32,727 nucleotides of DNA from a bacterium UBP14_UBA6098 (GTDB taxonomy: Bacteria; UBP14; UBA6098): contig DIWU01000003.1 of NCBI GenBank assembly GCA_002428525.1, positions 96,638-129,364 on the forward strand. Direction: 5' to 3'. The notes beneath the pieces are model-generated. The model did no database searches and was not told the DNA's origin. It saw nothing but the letters and a program-made list of their open reading frames with translations. This document shows, piece by piece, positions 24,035-32,574 of this stretch. Position numbers and translations under genes: made by a program. Each line of letters begins with the position of its first letter. Within the stretch, counting starts at the first letter, position 1.

Positions 24035-25229
24035 TCTTTCCTTCGTTTTTAAGCCTGTTAAACGTCTTGCACGCCTCGGGCGTTTTTTGGATTATTATCT
24101 GAAGACCTCTTTCCTTGAACGGATTATAAATGAACTGGCTTTCCCATTGCTCGGGAAACCCTTTGCCTCCTTTGCCCTCGGAACCACTGCCTATAAGGAG
24201 AATATACTCAGTCCGTTGTTCGAAAAATTGCATGTCTCTCATATTGAAAACATGCTTCTTGTCCGCGAGCCTGAAGGTGCCGTTCGGGTGGATCAATATA
24301 TCGAAATATGGGATCGGGATGCCCTTGTAAACAGTGATTCCGAAGGAATTATAGACGATGTTCTCCTTCCGGTATTTGATGAAGAAGAACGACTGAACCA
24401 AGACGAGAATAACGGCAATTGCCGCGAAGGCTATTTTAAAAGGCCTTCGTTGCGAGAGGTGGAGAATTGCGAAGAAGAGAACGAAGAGGCCAAGGGTGAT
24501 CGCAATCACGGTCAACCAATACTCCGAATCGCTGAGTATCGAGCTAAAAAACAGGAAGATATAGGCGAACACGATCTGAAGAAAGAGTAGCGGGAAGGGT
24601 GTGTTCAAGTAATCCGCGAGCTTGGGCTGTCTGATTCGCCAGCCGTTTTGGACAATCTTGCCGCTTTTCACCACGAATTGAATGATCACCATACCAATTA
24701 GAACGCCCCATGTGTCCTTGGCGATATCGCACATATCGAAAACACGGTTGGAGATGAACTTCTGGAGGATTTCGTCGCAGGATGAAATGAAAACCGCTGT
24801 AATAAAAGTCCAAAAGATTATCTTCGCCGGGGGAAGCCTCTTGGGCTCGAGTGCGCGGAACATCATGAAGGCGAAGATGCCGTAGGCGAAATAGTGCCAG
24901 TTGTGTTGTATGTCCCAGAACTTGTGGTTGAAGTAGTAATCGGTGGAATTCTGCGCGAGGGCGAACATCAGAACGACCGCAACCGAAGCTAAAACCCTGT
25001 ATAGGGTAATATGGCGCCGCAAAACGATAATTGTCGCTGACAGAAGGATGATCGCGAAGGCGAGAACATAGGCGACCTCCAGCCCGAACAGACTGAACGA
25101 GAACCTCGACAGGCTCCCAATCGCCTCCTGCATATAATTCCGAAGCATCAGGAACGGCGTCGCGAACAGTAGCATGGCATACATAACAACATGAACGGTC
25201 GGCGAATGTATCTTAGAGGCCAGTTTCAT
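24003..25229 (-). CDS. VanZ-like integral membrane protein fused to an Mth938-like domain (408 aa)
   Basis: About eight or nine hydrophobic segments fill residues 10-290. The VanZ-type signature is at ~110-180: HYFAYGIFAFMMF, then SSCDEILQKFISNR (DE-x2-Q), then DMCDIAKDTWGVLIGM. A second set of four membrane segments follows. Residues ~295-408 match the Mth938-like (DUF498, NDUFAF3/AAMDC) fold: FGITVYKG, FDILIHPNGTFRL, YILLIGSGSEGKGG, and TPEACKTFNRLKNEGKNV with final NTC. I know of no established function for this combination. The start has no competitor upstream. It lies 12 bases after the stop of the AftB-like gene and overlaps the TPR gene downstream. VanZ proteins are associated with cell-envelope and lipid functions; the role here is inferred from the cluster. 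Confidence 0.72.
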   Translation of the reverse strand: MKLASKIHSPTVHVVMYAMLLFATPFLMLRNYMQEAIGSLSRFSFSLFGLEVAYVLAFAIILLSATIIVLRRHITLYRVLASVAVVLMFALAQNSTDYYFNHKFWDIQHNWHYFAYGIFAFMMFRALEPKRLPPAKIIFWTFITAVFISSCDEILQKFISNRVFDMCDIAKDTWGVLIGMVIIQFVVKSGKIVQNGWRIRQPKLADYLNTPFPLLFLQIVFAYIFLFFSSILSDSEYWLTVIAITLGLFVLFFAILHLSQRRPFKIAFAAIAVILVLVQSFFFIKYRKENIVYNSFGITVYKGIPIPYFDILIHPNGTFRLADKKHVFNMRDMQFFEQRTEYILLIGSGSEGKGGKGFPEQWESQFIYNPFKERGLQIIIQKTPEACKTFNRLKNEGKNVLFVIHNTC

Positions 25230-25241
25230 AGCGATCTATAA

Positions 25242-27269
25242 CTATTCCTTTTCGTGAGGTTCTACTTTGCGCTGAGACCTGACCCACCGGAGGTTTCCCT
25301 GCGCCAATTCATGATCGGGCTTGAGGCTAAGCGCTTTGAGAAGGGCCTCCTCGGCCTCGTCGAATCTGCCGAGTTGGCCGTATGTCCATCCGAGGTTGTT
25401 AAATGCGTCGATATAGTCGGGCTGAATCTCGATTGCCTTGCGGTAGGCCTCCAAGGCCAGCTCGTGTTTGCCGGCGTTTCCGAACGTCAGCCCCTCGAGA
25501 AGGTATTTCTTGGCGTTTTCGTCAATCAGGACGGTGTTATCGGGGCTTCTGGCGGCTTCATTTTTTCCTGTGACATCGACCGGGTATTCCGCCTTCGGGT
25601 ATGGTTCGAAAATCATCTCGGCGGGATGTTTCCGCGGTTGATAGCCTAAGCGGAGCCTATCAAGATCGCCCTCGTCGCGCAACAATTCCCTGCGAACATA
25701 ATCGCCGGAATGGAGGTGTTGGCCGTAATAATCCCGAACAACCAAATCCTCGTATTCGGTAATTGCAACATAGTCTCGAGAAAAACGGGGGTCTTTCTCG
25801 AAGGCGGTGACATAGGTCCAGAAGCCATGGGTGTTAATGAACGAGGGTTTCACGATATCGAAGATATAATCGTAGAATTCTTCATGTTCAAAACACCAAT
25901 ATATCGTGGACTTCTTCAATGTTTTAATAACGCCGGGCTCGCATAAACCTGCCGCGTCATGAACCCGCAAACGGGAATAATAAAGCGGCGCTCCGACATC
26001 GGGGAGAAACATCGAACCGTTTTCGATGCCGAGAATATCGGCATATCTATCGAATTTAAAGGCCCATTTGTCCGCGACATCCCCGAAGGGCGTGGGCGGG
26101 TTTTTTGAAAACCGATGAATCCTCGTGTAAAAATCTGAAAGGAGAAGGATTGAAAATGCAATACAAACAACTACAAGGCATATTTTTATATAGCGATTTT
26201 TTATTGTCGCGAAAAATGTATAGGTTAAAGCAGTTGTTGAAAGCAAAGTGAACAATGTCGAGGTCGTCCCGAATCTAAACTCACCCATCCAATCGGGATC
26301 GAGCCAGAGATAAGAAAAAATGGAGATTAAGCTGAGAATAACTAAAACGCGAATGGGTTGAGAAATCCGCTTTTTAATTAACAAATATATAAAAAGCAGA
26401 AGGCAAATCAGCACAATATAAACTCCGGCCGGCCCCGCAATCCCTTTAAACAGCTCCACGAGCCTCGAGAAGGTCTGCGCCGGATTCAGAAATTTGTCCG
26501 ATAGTGCGACAACTAAGTTATCATAGGATTTCTTCGCGTAATAGGTGTGGGGGAAGATAAGGCCGAATGTGGTCAATCTGAAGGCAATGAATGAGCCAAA
26601 AGCAACACTGAATGAAGCAATAAAAATGAGTGTTTCCTTCGCAAGTTTCCCGAGTGGTTGCTTTTCGGCTATCGAGTCGAAGATTAGAACAGCCGGAACA
26701 GCGGCGAAAAACAGCGCCCCTTCGGGATGATTCATTCCAAGAAGGGCGACAAGCAAACCGCCTCTTATCAACCATTCAGGGCCTTTGAGAATAAGCTCGG
26801 ACATCAAGAGGGTTGATAACAATATCGTGAGGCTGTTCTCCAACCCCGACATAGACCAAATGACGATCGGCGGCGATACAGCGAGCAACATTGTCCCGAA
26901 GAAACCGACCATTTGATTGCTAAAAACCTTCAGAAAGGCCTTTTGAATCACAAAAAAGCCGATAAGAACCAAAAACGCGCTAAACCATTTAACAAATACT
27001 ACCGGGCCGAATATCCCCAGCGAGAAGAATGGGGCTAACAAAATGACCCAAAGAAAATTACTGAACCCTTCGACCGGTTCAAGCCCCGGCTGAGAAACAA
27101 ACCCATGTCCGGCCGCGACATTCCGGGCGTAGGTATATGAGATTCCGGCGTCGTCGATAATCCAATCGCCGAGGATAGTGGCCATGAGGATGAAGACCGC
27201 GAAGGGTATTATTAGCAAAGCCCAATTGAACTTACTCGCCCGTATCCAATTTTGTATTTGTAATCCCAT
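25242..27269 (-). CDS. GT-C glycosyltransferase, AftB-like, with C-terminal TPR (675 aa)
   Basis: An integral membrane sugar transferase using a polyprenyl-phosphate sugar. The first loop carries the acidic pair and family pattern: IIDDAGISYTYARNVAAGHG, then LEPVEGFSNFLWV, very like the DDAxIxxRYARNLAxGHG...EPVEGYTxFLW pattern of AftB/GT89-type and related GT-C enzymes. About ten membrane segments extend to ~residue 400, then a soluble extracytoplasmic domain and a TPR pair near 590-665 (ALEAYRKAIEIQPDYIDAFN, DEAEEALLKALSLKPDHELA). The donor and acceptor cannot be read from sequence. ATG 27269 is the only start near the first membrane segment; AGGGGA lies 18 bases upstream, a weak site. There is an 87-bp gap to the preceding gene, with no promoter I trust. 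Confidence 0.75.
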   Translation of the reverse strand: MGLQIQNWIRASKFNWALLIIPFAVFILMATILGDWIIDDAGISYTYARNVAAGHGFVSQPGLEPVEGFSNFLWVILLAPFFSLGIFGPVVFVKWFSAFLVLIGFFVIQKAFLKVFSNQMVGFFGTMLLAVSPPIVIWSMSGLENSLTILLSTLLMSELILKGPEWLIRGGLLVALLGMNHPEGALFFAAVPAVLIFDSIAEKQPLGKLAKETLIFIASFSVAFGSFIAFRLTTFGLIFPHTYYAKKSYDNLVVALSDKFLNPAQTFSRLVELFKGIAGPAGVYIVLICLLLFIYLLIKKRISQPIRVLVILSLISIFSYLWLDPDWMGEFRFGTTSTLFTLLSTTALTYTFFATIKNRYIKICLVVVCIAFSILLLSDFYTRIHRFSKNPPTPFGDVADKWAFKFDRYADILGIENGSMFLPDVGAPLYYSRLRVHDAAGLCEPGVIKTLKKSTIYWCFEHEEFYDYIFDIVKPSFINTHGFWTYVTAFEKDPRFSRDYVAITEYEDLVVRDYYGQHLHSGDYVRRELLRDEGDLDRLRLGYQPRKHPAEMIFEPYPKAEYPVDVTGKNEAARSPDNTVLIDENAKKYLLEGLTFGNAGKHELALEAYRKAIEIQPDYIDAFNNLGWTYGQLGRFDEAEEALLKALSLKPDHELAQGNLRWVRSQRKVEPHEKE

Positions 27270-27356
27270 GATTATTAACGAGTTAAATCCCCTGCAACAC
27301 TATTCATTTCAGCAAAAAGGCAAAATATAGAAATCGTTGTATTTACGGGAAACATC

Positions 27357-29285
27357 CTATTCGCACTCCTCGATTGCCCTCATTGCGCCCGGGTTGTTCG
27401 GCGCGAATTCGAGATACCTCTTGAAATATGGAACCGCCTCATCGCAACGCCCGAGGTCTTTCAGGGCGTAGCCAATGTTCGCGTAGGTTTGGGCGTAATC
27501 GGGCGTGTATTCTATCGCTAACTTATATTCCGCGACGGCCTTCTCCAACTCCCCTGTCGCCTGATAGCACCATCCGGCAAGGAAGCGAGAGGTATTGTAG
27601 TTCGGTTGAGATTGGTGAATCCGGTCGAGATATCCTATTGCGTCGCTGTATTTCCCCATGGTTTGCGCAAGGAATGCCGCGTCAAAGAGGTATTGTTTGT
27701 TGTAGTTATTATGCTTAAGAGCGTTTTGAAAGGCCTCGTAGGCTTTTTCTTGATTATTAGCCTTGAGATATGCGATAGCAAGCCAATAGTATGAAAAATC
27801 GAGGCAGATTGTGGGGCAAATTCGAACTCCCTCCTCGACGAGGGCGATTCCCTTCGCCGTGTCGCCGAGGTCGATCTCGCACAACCCGAGGTTAATATAG
27901 CCGAGATAATAGGCCGGGTTAATCTTGAGCGACAATTCAAGGTATTCTTTCGCTTTAAGGTTGTCTTCGCCGCGATATGACATTCCCAAATTCATCGCGC
28001 CCAAAGCCTCGGTGCCATAGCGAACGCTCTGGTGCCATATACGCTTGTCGCTACTGAAGTTGCGGTTCATGGCGTAGGTCGAGATTCCGAAGAATAAAAG
28101 TAGCGCTGAAGCTATCGTTAGATAGAGCTTTTTGGGAAGGAACCTGAAGATTATAACAAGAAGAACGAGCGAAATATATGGGAGCGAGGGATACATACGA
28201 TAATCAGCGGCAAACTGGTGGATGGGAAGTATCGAGGAGGTCAGCGCAAACATCGACCAGTATGCGCCGATGCAAAAACTGACGATCGGCGCGCGCTTTC
28301 GCAACATCCATGCGACAACCAGCGTTCCGATGATGAAGATAGCCGCTATGATCATGCCCAAATCCAAGGGCGATTCTACAAAGCCGTCGAAGGGGATAGC
28401 ACGTATCTTGAAGGGCCAGAAAAAGTTGCGGATATAGTGGAAAAGGTGTAGTCGGAGCTGTGTCATGAAATATATCCACCTCTCCCCCGGTTCTGTGGCC
28501 AGCAGATTTCCGACATCGGAGAAGCGAAGGGCGAACTTTGTCCATAACACGAAACCCAAACCGACACAGCCGAAGGCTCCGGCCCTCAACCAAGGCTTGA
28601 TCGAGAGCGGTCTCTCCTTAGCGATCAGGAACTCGAAGAGCAAAATCACAAGCGGCGCCATCGCAGTATTTGTCTTAGAAAGGATCGAGAGAACAACGGC
28701 AAATATCGTCAAAACCCATCCCCACCAAGTCTCGCCGCTTCGCCTCATGCGCACAAATATGTAGAAAGAGATCATGAGGAACATCTGCATCATCAAAAGA
28801 TCCCGCGCGCAGAGGTAGTTGACTGCGAACCCCGATACCGGATGAACCGCAAATATCCCCGCCGAGAAGAACGCGAGTAGCTCGAGGGATTTTCCTTTTA
28901 GGAAATCGTCATCCTTTCGAAACTTGAGCACCTCCAAAAGAAACAGAAAAACAAAAATCGCTGATATTGCATGGACTATATTGCTGAAAAGATGATAACT
29001 CCAAGGCTCGAGGCCGAAGAGGGCATAGTTGAAAGACAGCGTGAGCGGCAATAGCGGGCGATATTGAATAATGCTCGTTATTGTTGACATCGTCGTCGGG
29101 TCGGTGAAATGGCGCAGTATCGGCTTGACCTGTTGGATTCCGGGGTTGTCGATTATCCGATAATAGTCGTCGAGGAAGAAAACATTATAATAGGTATTAC
29201 TGTAAACAATCAGGCATAGAAGCACAAGGATTGCGCAGTAAAATCCCCTTGAGGAAAAAAGATTCGATCTCCGCGACATATTCAT
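27357..29285 (-). CDS. GT-C O-mannosyltransferase-like (TMTC/PMT-type) protein with C-terminal TPRs (642 aa)
   Basis: Layout as in TMTC-type protein O-glycosyltransferases: an N-terminal GT-C membrane core (residues 1-400) with the acidic pair in the first loop (NVFFLDDYYRIIDNPGIQQ), HPVSGFAVNYLCARDLL in the next loop, and ADYRMYPSLPYI before the late membrane segments, then about six TPR units (410-640), for example YLGYINLGLCEIDLGDTAKG and QTYANIGYALKDLGRCDEAV. Such proteins attach sugars to exported polypeptides at the outer face of the inner membrane. The ATG overlaps the GT2 stop (ATGA), so the two are translationally coupled. Acceptor not known; the Ser/Thr-rich secreted proteins in this window are candidates (inference). 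Confidence 0.78.
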   Translation of the reverse strand: MNMSRRSNLFSSRGFYCAILVLLCLIVYSNTYYNVFFLDDYYRIIDNPGIQQVKPILRHFTDPTTMSTITSIIQYRPLLPLTLSFNYALFGLEPWSYHLFSNIVHAISAIFVFLFLLEVLKFRKDDDFLKGKSLELLAFFSAGIFAVHPVSGFAVNYLCARDLLMMQMFLMISFYIFVRMRRSGETWWGWVLTIFAVVLSILSKTNTAMAPLVILLFEFLIAKERPLSIKPWLRAGAFGCVGLGFVLWTKFALRFSDVGNLLATEPGERWIYFMTQLRLHLFHYIRNFFWPFKIRAIPFDGFVESPLDLGMIIAAIFIIGTLVVAWMLRKRAPIVSFCIGAYWSMFALTSSILPIHQFAADYRMYPSLPYISLVLLVIIFRFLPKKLYLTIASALLLFFGISTYAMNRNFSSDKRIWHQSVRYGTEALGAMNLGMSYRGEDNLKAKEYLELSLKINPAYYLGYINLGLCEIDLGDTAKGIALVEEGVRICPTICLDFSYYWLAIAYLKANNQEKAYEAFQNALKHNNYNKQYLFDAAFLAQTMGKYSDAIGYLDRIHQSQPNYNTSRFLAGWCYQATGELEKAVAEYKLAIEYTPDYAQTYANIGYALKDLGRCDEAVPYFKRYLEFAPNNPGAMRAIEECE

Positions 29286-30220
29286 TTCTTTTTAGAGTGC
29301 CTATAGACATAGCTGTTAAGCTCGTTGAAGGCGTTTTTAATATTGTCCAGAATAAGTCCCGTCACTCCGCTGACAAGGCCGAACATCACGAATCCCACCG
29401 AGAGGATCGCCAGCGGAACATGGGTAATATATCTCGTTTTGATGAATTCGACGATCACAACCGCCCCCGAGATAATCCCCAACGAAAAGCTGAATATCCC
29501 GAGCAAACCAAACAGCAGTAGGGGGCGGGCATAGCGGAGAATCGTCACGATAGCGTTGATGACTCGCATGCCGTCGCGGAAGGTGTTCAGCTTGGATTCG
29601 CTACCCGCGGGCCTCTCGATATAATCGACATCGATTTCCCTCACGACCATGTCCAGCACCATCGATTTGATCGCCATCTCGGTCTCGATCTCGAAACCCT
29701 TGGAGGACAAGGGGATTGCATCGACGAAGTATCGCGAGAAGGCTCTATAACCGGACATAACATCCTTGAAATCGGCCTTGAAAAGTGTGTTCACCAACCC
29801 GCAAACCAGCTTGTTCCCGAACTGGTGGAAGAGTGGATAGGCCTTTTCCCTTCGCACCGCGACACGCCGTCCGACGACGACATCGGCCTTCTCGTCGAGA
29901 ATCGGTTGGACAAGCGCATGCGCGAACTCGGCGGGATAGGTCGAGTCGCCGTCAACCATGAGGTAAACATCGGCAGTGATCTTCTCGAACATCGCGCGGA
30001 CGACATTGCCCTTGCCCTTGTGAAGCTCGAAGACAACCTCGGCGCCGGCCGCGCGGGCGTTCTCGGCGGTTTTGTCCGTGCTGTTATTGTCGAAAACATA
30101 GATAACGGCCTCCGGAAGGAATTTGCGAAAATCCTTCACGACTTGTGCGACCGTCTGTTCCTCGTTATAACAGGGAATCAGAACAGCGATGGACTTTTCG
30201 GGCTTAGCTATATTATCCAT
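29282..30220 (-). CDS. Family 2 glycosyltransferase, polyprenyl-phosphate hexose synthase-like (312 aa)
   Basis: A DPM1/GtrB-like GT2 that transfers a sugar from a nucleotide donor to a polyprenyl phosphate on the cytoplasmic face. Motifs in order: IAVLIPCYNEEQTV near the N-terminus, VFDNNSTDKT, HKGKGNVVRAMF, the metal-binding DGDSTYP, DVVVGRR, DVMSGYRAFSR, and FEIETEMAIK. Two hydrophobic segments form the C-terminus (LLFGLLGIFSFSLGIISG; VGFVMFGLVSGVTGLIL). The start is taken at MDNIAKPEK, 15 codons into a longer TTG frame, because homologous proteins begin just before the first strand; it overlaps the gtrA-like stop by 8 bases. It feeds the two GT-C enzymes downstream. Confidence 0.87.
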   Translation of the reverse strand: MDNIAKPEKSIAVLIPCYNEEQTVAQVVKDFRKFLPEAVIYVFDNNSTDKTAENARAAGAEVVFELHKGKGNVVRAMFEKITADVYLMVDGDSTYPAEFAHALVQPILDEKADVVVGRRVAVRREKAYPLFHQFGNKLVCGLVNTLFKADFKDVMSGYRAFSRYFVDAIPLSSKGFEIETEMAIKSMVLDMVVREIDVDYIERPAGSESKLNTFRDGMRVINAIVTILRYARPLLLFGLLGIFSFSLGIISGAVVIVEFIKTRYITHVPLAILSVGFVMFGLVSGVTGLILDNIKNAFNELNSYVYRHSKKK

Positions 30221-30665
30221 GAATTTCAGCCACTTTGCTCGGTGTCTGTTTCTTTCGAAAAACAATGGAGCGCCGCGTGAAAAAGTTGAAGACCATGAGT
30301 ATCAAGACACTAATGACTTTCGAGGCCATATAATGCAGTCCGACGAAATCGGTGAAGAACCACAAGACGACCTCGTTCACGATTAGCCCGAGGACCGCGA
30401 ACAGGAGAAATAGGTTGAATTCCAACGAAACTCGATATTGCCCGGGCTTGAAGATCAGCTTTCGGCTCATCGAGTAGTTCACGACCGTCGCGACGATGAA
30501 GCTTATCGGCGCGCTGATGAGATAATCGATTCGGACTAAATCCGTGAGAACAAAAAGCAGTCCTAAGTCGAGGACTGCTAATAGAATGCCGTTAATAAGA
30601 AAAAGTATAACTTGAAGTTTGAGTGTAATTTCGCCGTTGAACTGCCTTTTAATTTCGTCAAACAT
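30213..30665 (-). CDS. GtrA-like membrane protein (150 aa)
   Basis: A small protein of four membrane segments (QVILFLINGILLAVLDLGL; YLISAPISFIVATVVNYSM; LEFNLFLLFAVLGLIVNEVV; ASKVISVLILMVFNFF) with the family signature ATVVNYSMSRKLIF and RRSIVFRKK. GtrA proteins are thought to flip polyprenyl-phosphate sugars across the membrane and usually pair with a GT2, as here. The downstream GT2 start overlaps its stop. First gene of the glycosylation-type cluster; its ribosome site is weak and no clear promoter is visible in the 219-bp spacer upstream. Confidence 0.88.
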   Translation of the reverse strand: MFDEIKRQFNGEITLKLQVILFLINGILLAVLDLGLLFVLTDLVRIDYLISAPISFIVATVVNYSMSRKLIFKPGQYRVSLEFNLFLLFAVLGLIVNEVVLWFFTDFVGLHYMASKVISVLILMVFNFFTRRSIVFRKKQTPSKVAEIHG

Positions 30666-30703
30666 ATTAATTTCTGAGTTTTCCGGCGATTTCGCAAACG
30701 GTT

Positions 30704-30778
30704 CTAAATTTTCTCTCTCCTATTGCCGCTGTGTATGGCGGCGATTATAACTCTGTTCTCTTTTGTTTGAACAGGTGT
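30704..30778 (-). pseudogene. Possible RelE/ParE toxin C-terminal remnant
   Basis: The minus-strand frame ending at TAG (30704-30706) encodes TKENRVIIAAIHSGNRREKI. The RVIIAAIHSGNRRE stretch is typical of RelE/ParE C-terminal strands. There is no start codon or N-terminal part upstream, where hicBA repeat DNA intervenes. If real, it is the stub of a toxin gene lost from this spacer. Based on one short motif. Confidence 0.35.
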
Positions 30779-30830
30779 TGCACTCGGGCAATTTTGCGGG
30801 GGGTCAATCCCCGCCCGCGCGCCATCCTCA

Positions 30831-30884
30831 GTTGCTAACACTAACCGGCCCGCAGGCCGCGCTCTCCGCGCCGTTCTTCGTGCC
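30831..30884. repeat. 54-bp duplicate of the 3' end of the FN3 gene
   Basis: About 48 of 54 bases match 31321-31374, which encodes the last residues of the 414-aa protein. On the minus strand this copy still reads GTKNGAESAACGPVSVSN and a stop (30828-30830). It begins exactly at the last base beyond the hicA3 stop, so hicBA is bracketed by two direct copies. Confidence 0.85.
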
Positions 30885-31073
30885 TCAAAATATCGGTTTC
30901 AACCCCGCCTGTTTGCATATCTCGTTCGCCGTTATCCGGTCGAGTGTGCGATGCCTCTTGACCGGTATCGTCTTTTCGCCGTTCGTGTATATCGCATGAC
31001 TTCGGCCTTCTCGTAACATGTAAAACCCGTTCTTCTCCAGATAGCGAATCAACTCGCTTCGTTTAACCGACAT
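30885..31073 (-). CDS. hicA: HicA-type mRNA interferase toxin (module 3)
   Basis: 62 aa with the standard HicA core: SELIRYLEKNGFYMLREGRS followed by HAIYTNGEKTIPVKRHRTLD, where RSH holds the catalytic-type His and the basic strand follows, then the short C-terminal helix ITANEICKQAGL. GAGG lies 6 bases before the ATG, inside the end of hicB3; only one base separates the two genes. It is more typical of the family than modules 1 and 2 and is not especially close to them. Confidence 0.92.
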   Translation of the reverse strand: MSVKRSELIRYLEKNGFYMLREGRSHAIYTNGEKTIPVKRHRTLDRITANEICKQAGLKPIF

Positions 31074-31074
31074 C

Positions 31075-31293
31075 CTAAACCTCGACCGGCATCTGCTCCA
31101 TAAGCGCCCGCCCGATAGGAATCTCCCTGTTTTGTTCGCGGAACGCCTCGACCATCAGGCGAAGGGCGTCTTCGAGCATCTCCCTGCACTCTTCGAGAGA
31201 CTCGCCCTCGGTGACAACCTCCGGCCAATCGACCAATTGCCCCATATAGCCGGAGTCGATTTTCGTGTATTTAGCCGTGTATGTATTTATCAA
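31075..31293 (-). CDS. hicB: HicB-type antitoxin (module 3)
   Basis: A 72-aa short HicB: TYTAKYTKIDSGYMGQLVDW, PEVVTEGESLEECREMLEDA, and a tail EIPIGRALMEQMPVEV. I use the TTG start (reading MINTYTAKY) because GAGAGGTGA lies 4 bases upstream and the family typically begins M-x-x-x-T-A-x-Y. An ATG at 31308 in the same frame would add five residues, but its own codons are part of that ribosome site. It precedes hicA3 by one base. Its start lies only 24 bases after the stop of the FN3 gene. Confidence 0.88.
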   Translation of the reverse strand: MINTYTAKYTKIDSGYMGQLVDWPEVVTEGESLEECREMLEDALRLMVEAFREQNREIPIGRALMEQMPVEV

Positions 31294-31317
31294 GCTGTCA
31301 CCTCTCATCGCCCATTT

Positions 31318-32562
31318 CTAATTGCTAACACTAACCGGCCCCGCCGGCGCGCTCTCCGCGCCGTTCTTCGTGCCGGTCACCCAGACATAGCGCGTCATCC
31401 CCGGCGCGAGCGCGCCGAGCGTTATCGAATACACAATCAGCTCGTCCCAGATAGGCACCGCGGGCAGAGGCGGCGCCGGACTGCCGTTCGGGACATCCGC
31501 GACATAGATGCTACAGCCGTCGTAGGTGCTCCCCGCGGGCGCGTCCCACATCGCCTTCGTCGTGCCGTCGGGGTTGAGAATCATGTTCAAATTCTCCGGC
31601 GGCGCGGGCGGCGCGACCACGACCTCAACCGAAATCGCCTCGCAGTAGGCGCCATACTCGTCGCCGACCTTCGCGCGAACATTGTAATAATGCGTGCCGT
31701 TGTCCGGCGCGATATGCTCGAAAAATGTGTCCGCGCCCTCGTAAATCTTGAGGAACAGCGGCGGAAACATCGTGTGCGAAAGCCAATAGCCGTCGGCGCC
31801 CGCGACAGCATCCCACACCAGCCGAACATTCGCGCCGTTGAAGGAGTAGGCCAGATTCGCCGGCACGCCGATTTCGCCCGACGGCTCCCCTCCCCCGCCC
31901 GGCGTCCAAACCTCGCTCGCCGGCAGGAATCCAAGCAGGTTAAGCCTCGGATCCTCGTCGCCCCATGTCAAAATCGCGGCGGTGTAAACAAAAGACATCA
32001 ACTTTGTATGCTCTTTAAAAAGGTCGTGAAGGGCGTCGTAGGCATCGTCCGCCTCGCGTTTTTCCTTATATGCCGCTGTGCGAAGATCGACCATCGTATC
32101 GCGCAAAGCGAGCAAATTCGCCATCGCGGCCGCGCTTAAAACACGCTCATCGAGAGCCGCAACAAGCAAGTCATGGTTGCTTTTCCAGGTCGATATTTTT
32201 GCGAGAAGCCCGGGGTATCTGAACGGCGACTCGCCTCGGAGGCCGTAAGCCTCGATGAATTCGTCCGGTTTCTCGCGCTCCCAGATGATCGCCAGAAGAT
32301 GCTCCTTCGCTTTCGTGTAGAACTTCGCGCAATCGTCCTCAGCCTTGCGAAATTCCTCGAAAGCCTCGTCCGTCTGACCGGCCTGAACACCCGCATCGGC
32401 GATAGCGGCGAGATAATCGTCCGCGGCGGATTCCGCTTTTGTCAAACGCGTTCCCGAAACCCCGATCTCGACCGCGAAATCGGCAATATTCGCCGATAAA
32501 AGGGTCAAACGCTCGATGCGTTCGCCTTGCGTGTCCGCCGAAATGCTATTATTCTTGATCAT
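31318..32562 (-). CDS. FN3-domain protein with N-terminal helical domain (414 aa)
   Basis: No signal peptide. Residues ~1-215 are helical and charged (GERIERLTLLSANIADFAVE; EAFEEFRKAEDDCAKFYTKA; YKEKREADDAYDALHDLF). A Pro/Gly linker (WTPGGGGEPSGEIG) leads to two fibronectin type III-like domains: about 230-315 (PANLAYSFNGANVRLVWDAV, HYYNVRAKVGDEYGAY) and 322-414 (PENLNMILNPDGTTKAMWDA, TRYVWVTGTKNGAES). The function is unknown; the layout is like non-exported FN3 proteins of uncultured bacteria. AAGGGG lies 10 bases before the ATG. Its 3' end is duplicated beyond the hicBA module. Confidence 0.75.
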   Translation of the reverse strand: MIKNNSISADTQGERIERLTLLSANIADFAVEIGVSGTRLTKAESAADDYLAAIADAGVQAGQTDEAFEEFRKAEDDCAKFYTKAKEHLLAIIWEREKPDEFIEAYGLRGESPFRYPGLLAKISTWKSNHDLLVAALDERVLSAAAMANLLALRDTMVDLRTAAYKEKREADDAYDALHDLFKEHTKLMSFVYTAAILTWGDEDPRLNLLGFLPASEVWTPGGGGEPSGEIGVPANLAYSFNGANVRLVWDAVAGADGYWLSHTMFPPLFLKIYEGADTFFEHIAPDNGTHYYNVRAKVGDEYGAYCEAISVEVVVAPPAPPENLNMILNPDGTTKAMWDAPAGSTYDGCSIYVADVPNGSPAPPLPAVPIWDELIVYSITLGALAPGMTRYVWVTGTKNGAESAPAGPVSVSN

Positions 32563-32574
32563 TTCAACAACCCC

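Noticed and set aside
29282..30265. Longer TTG-started version of the GT2
   Set aside because: The first 15 residues lie within the gtrA-like gene and are not typical of the family; an ATG at 30220 fits better.
31132..32139. 335-codon plus-strand frame
   Set aside because: Antisense to hicB3 and the FN3 gene; Arg-rich sequence typical of a shadow of a GC-biased gene.
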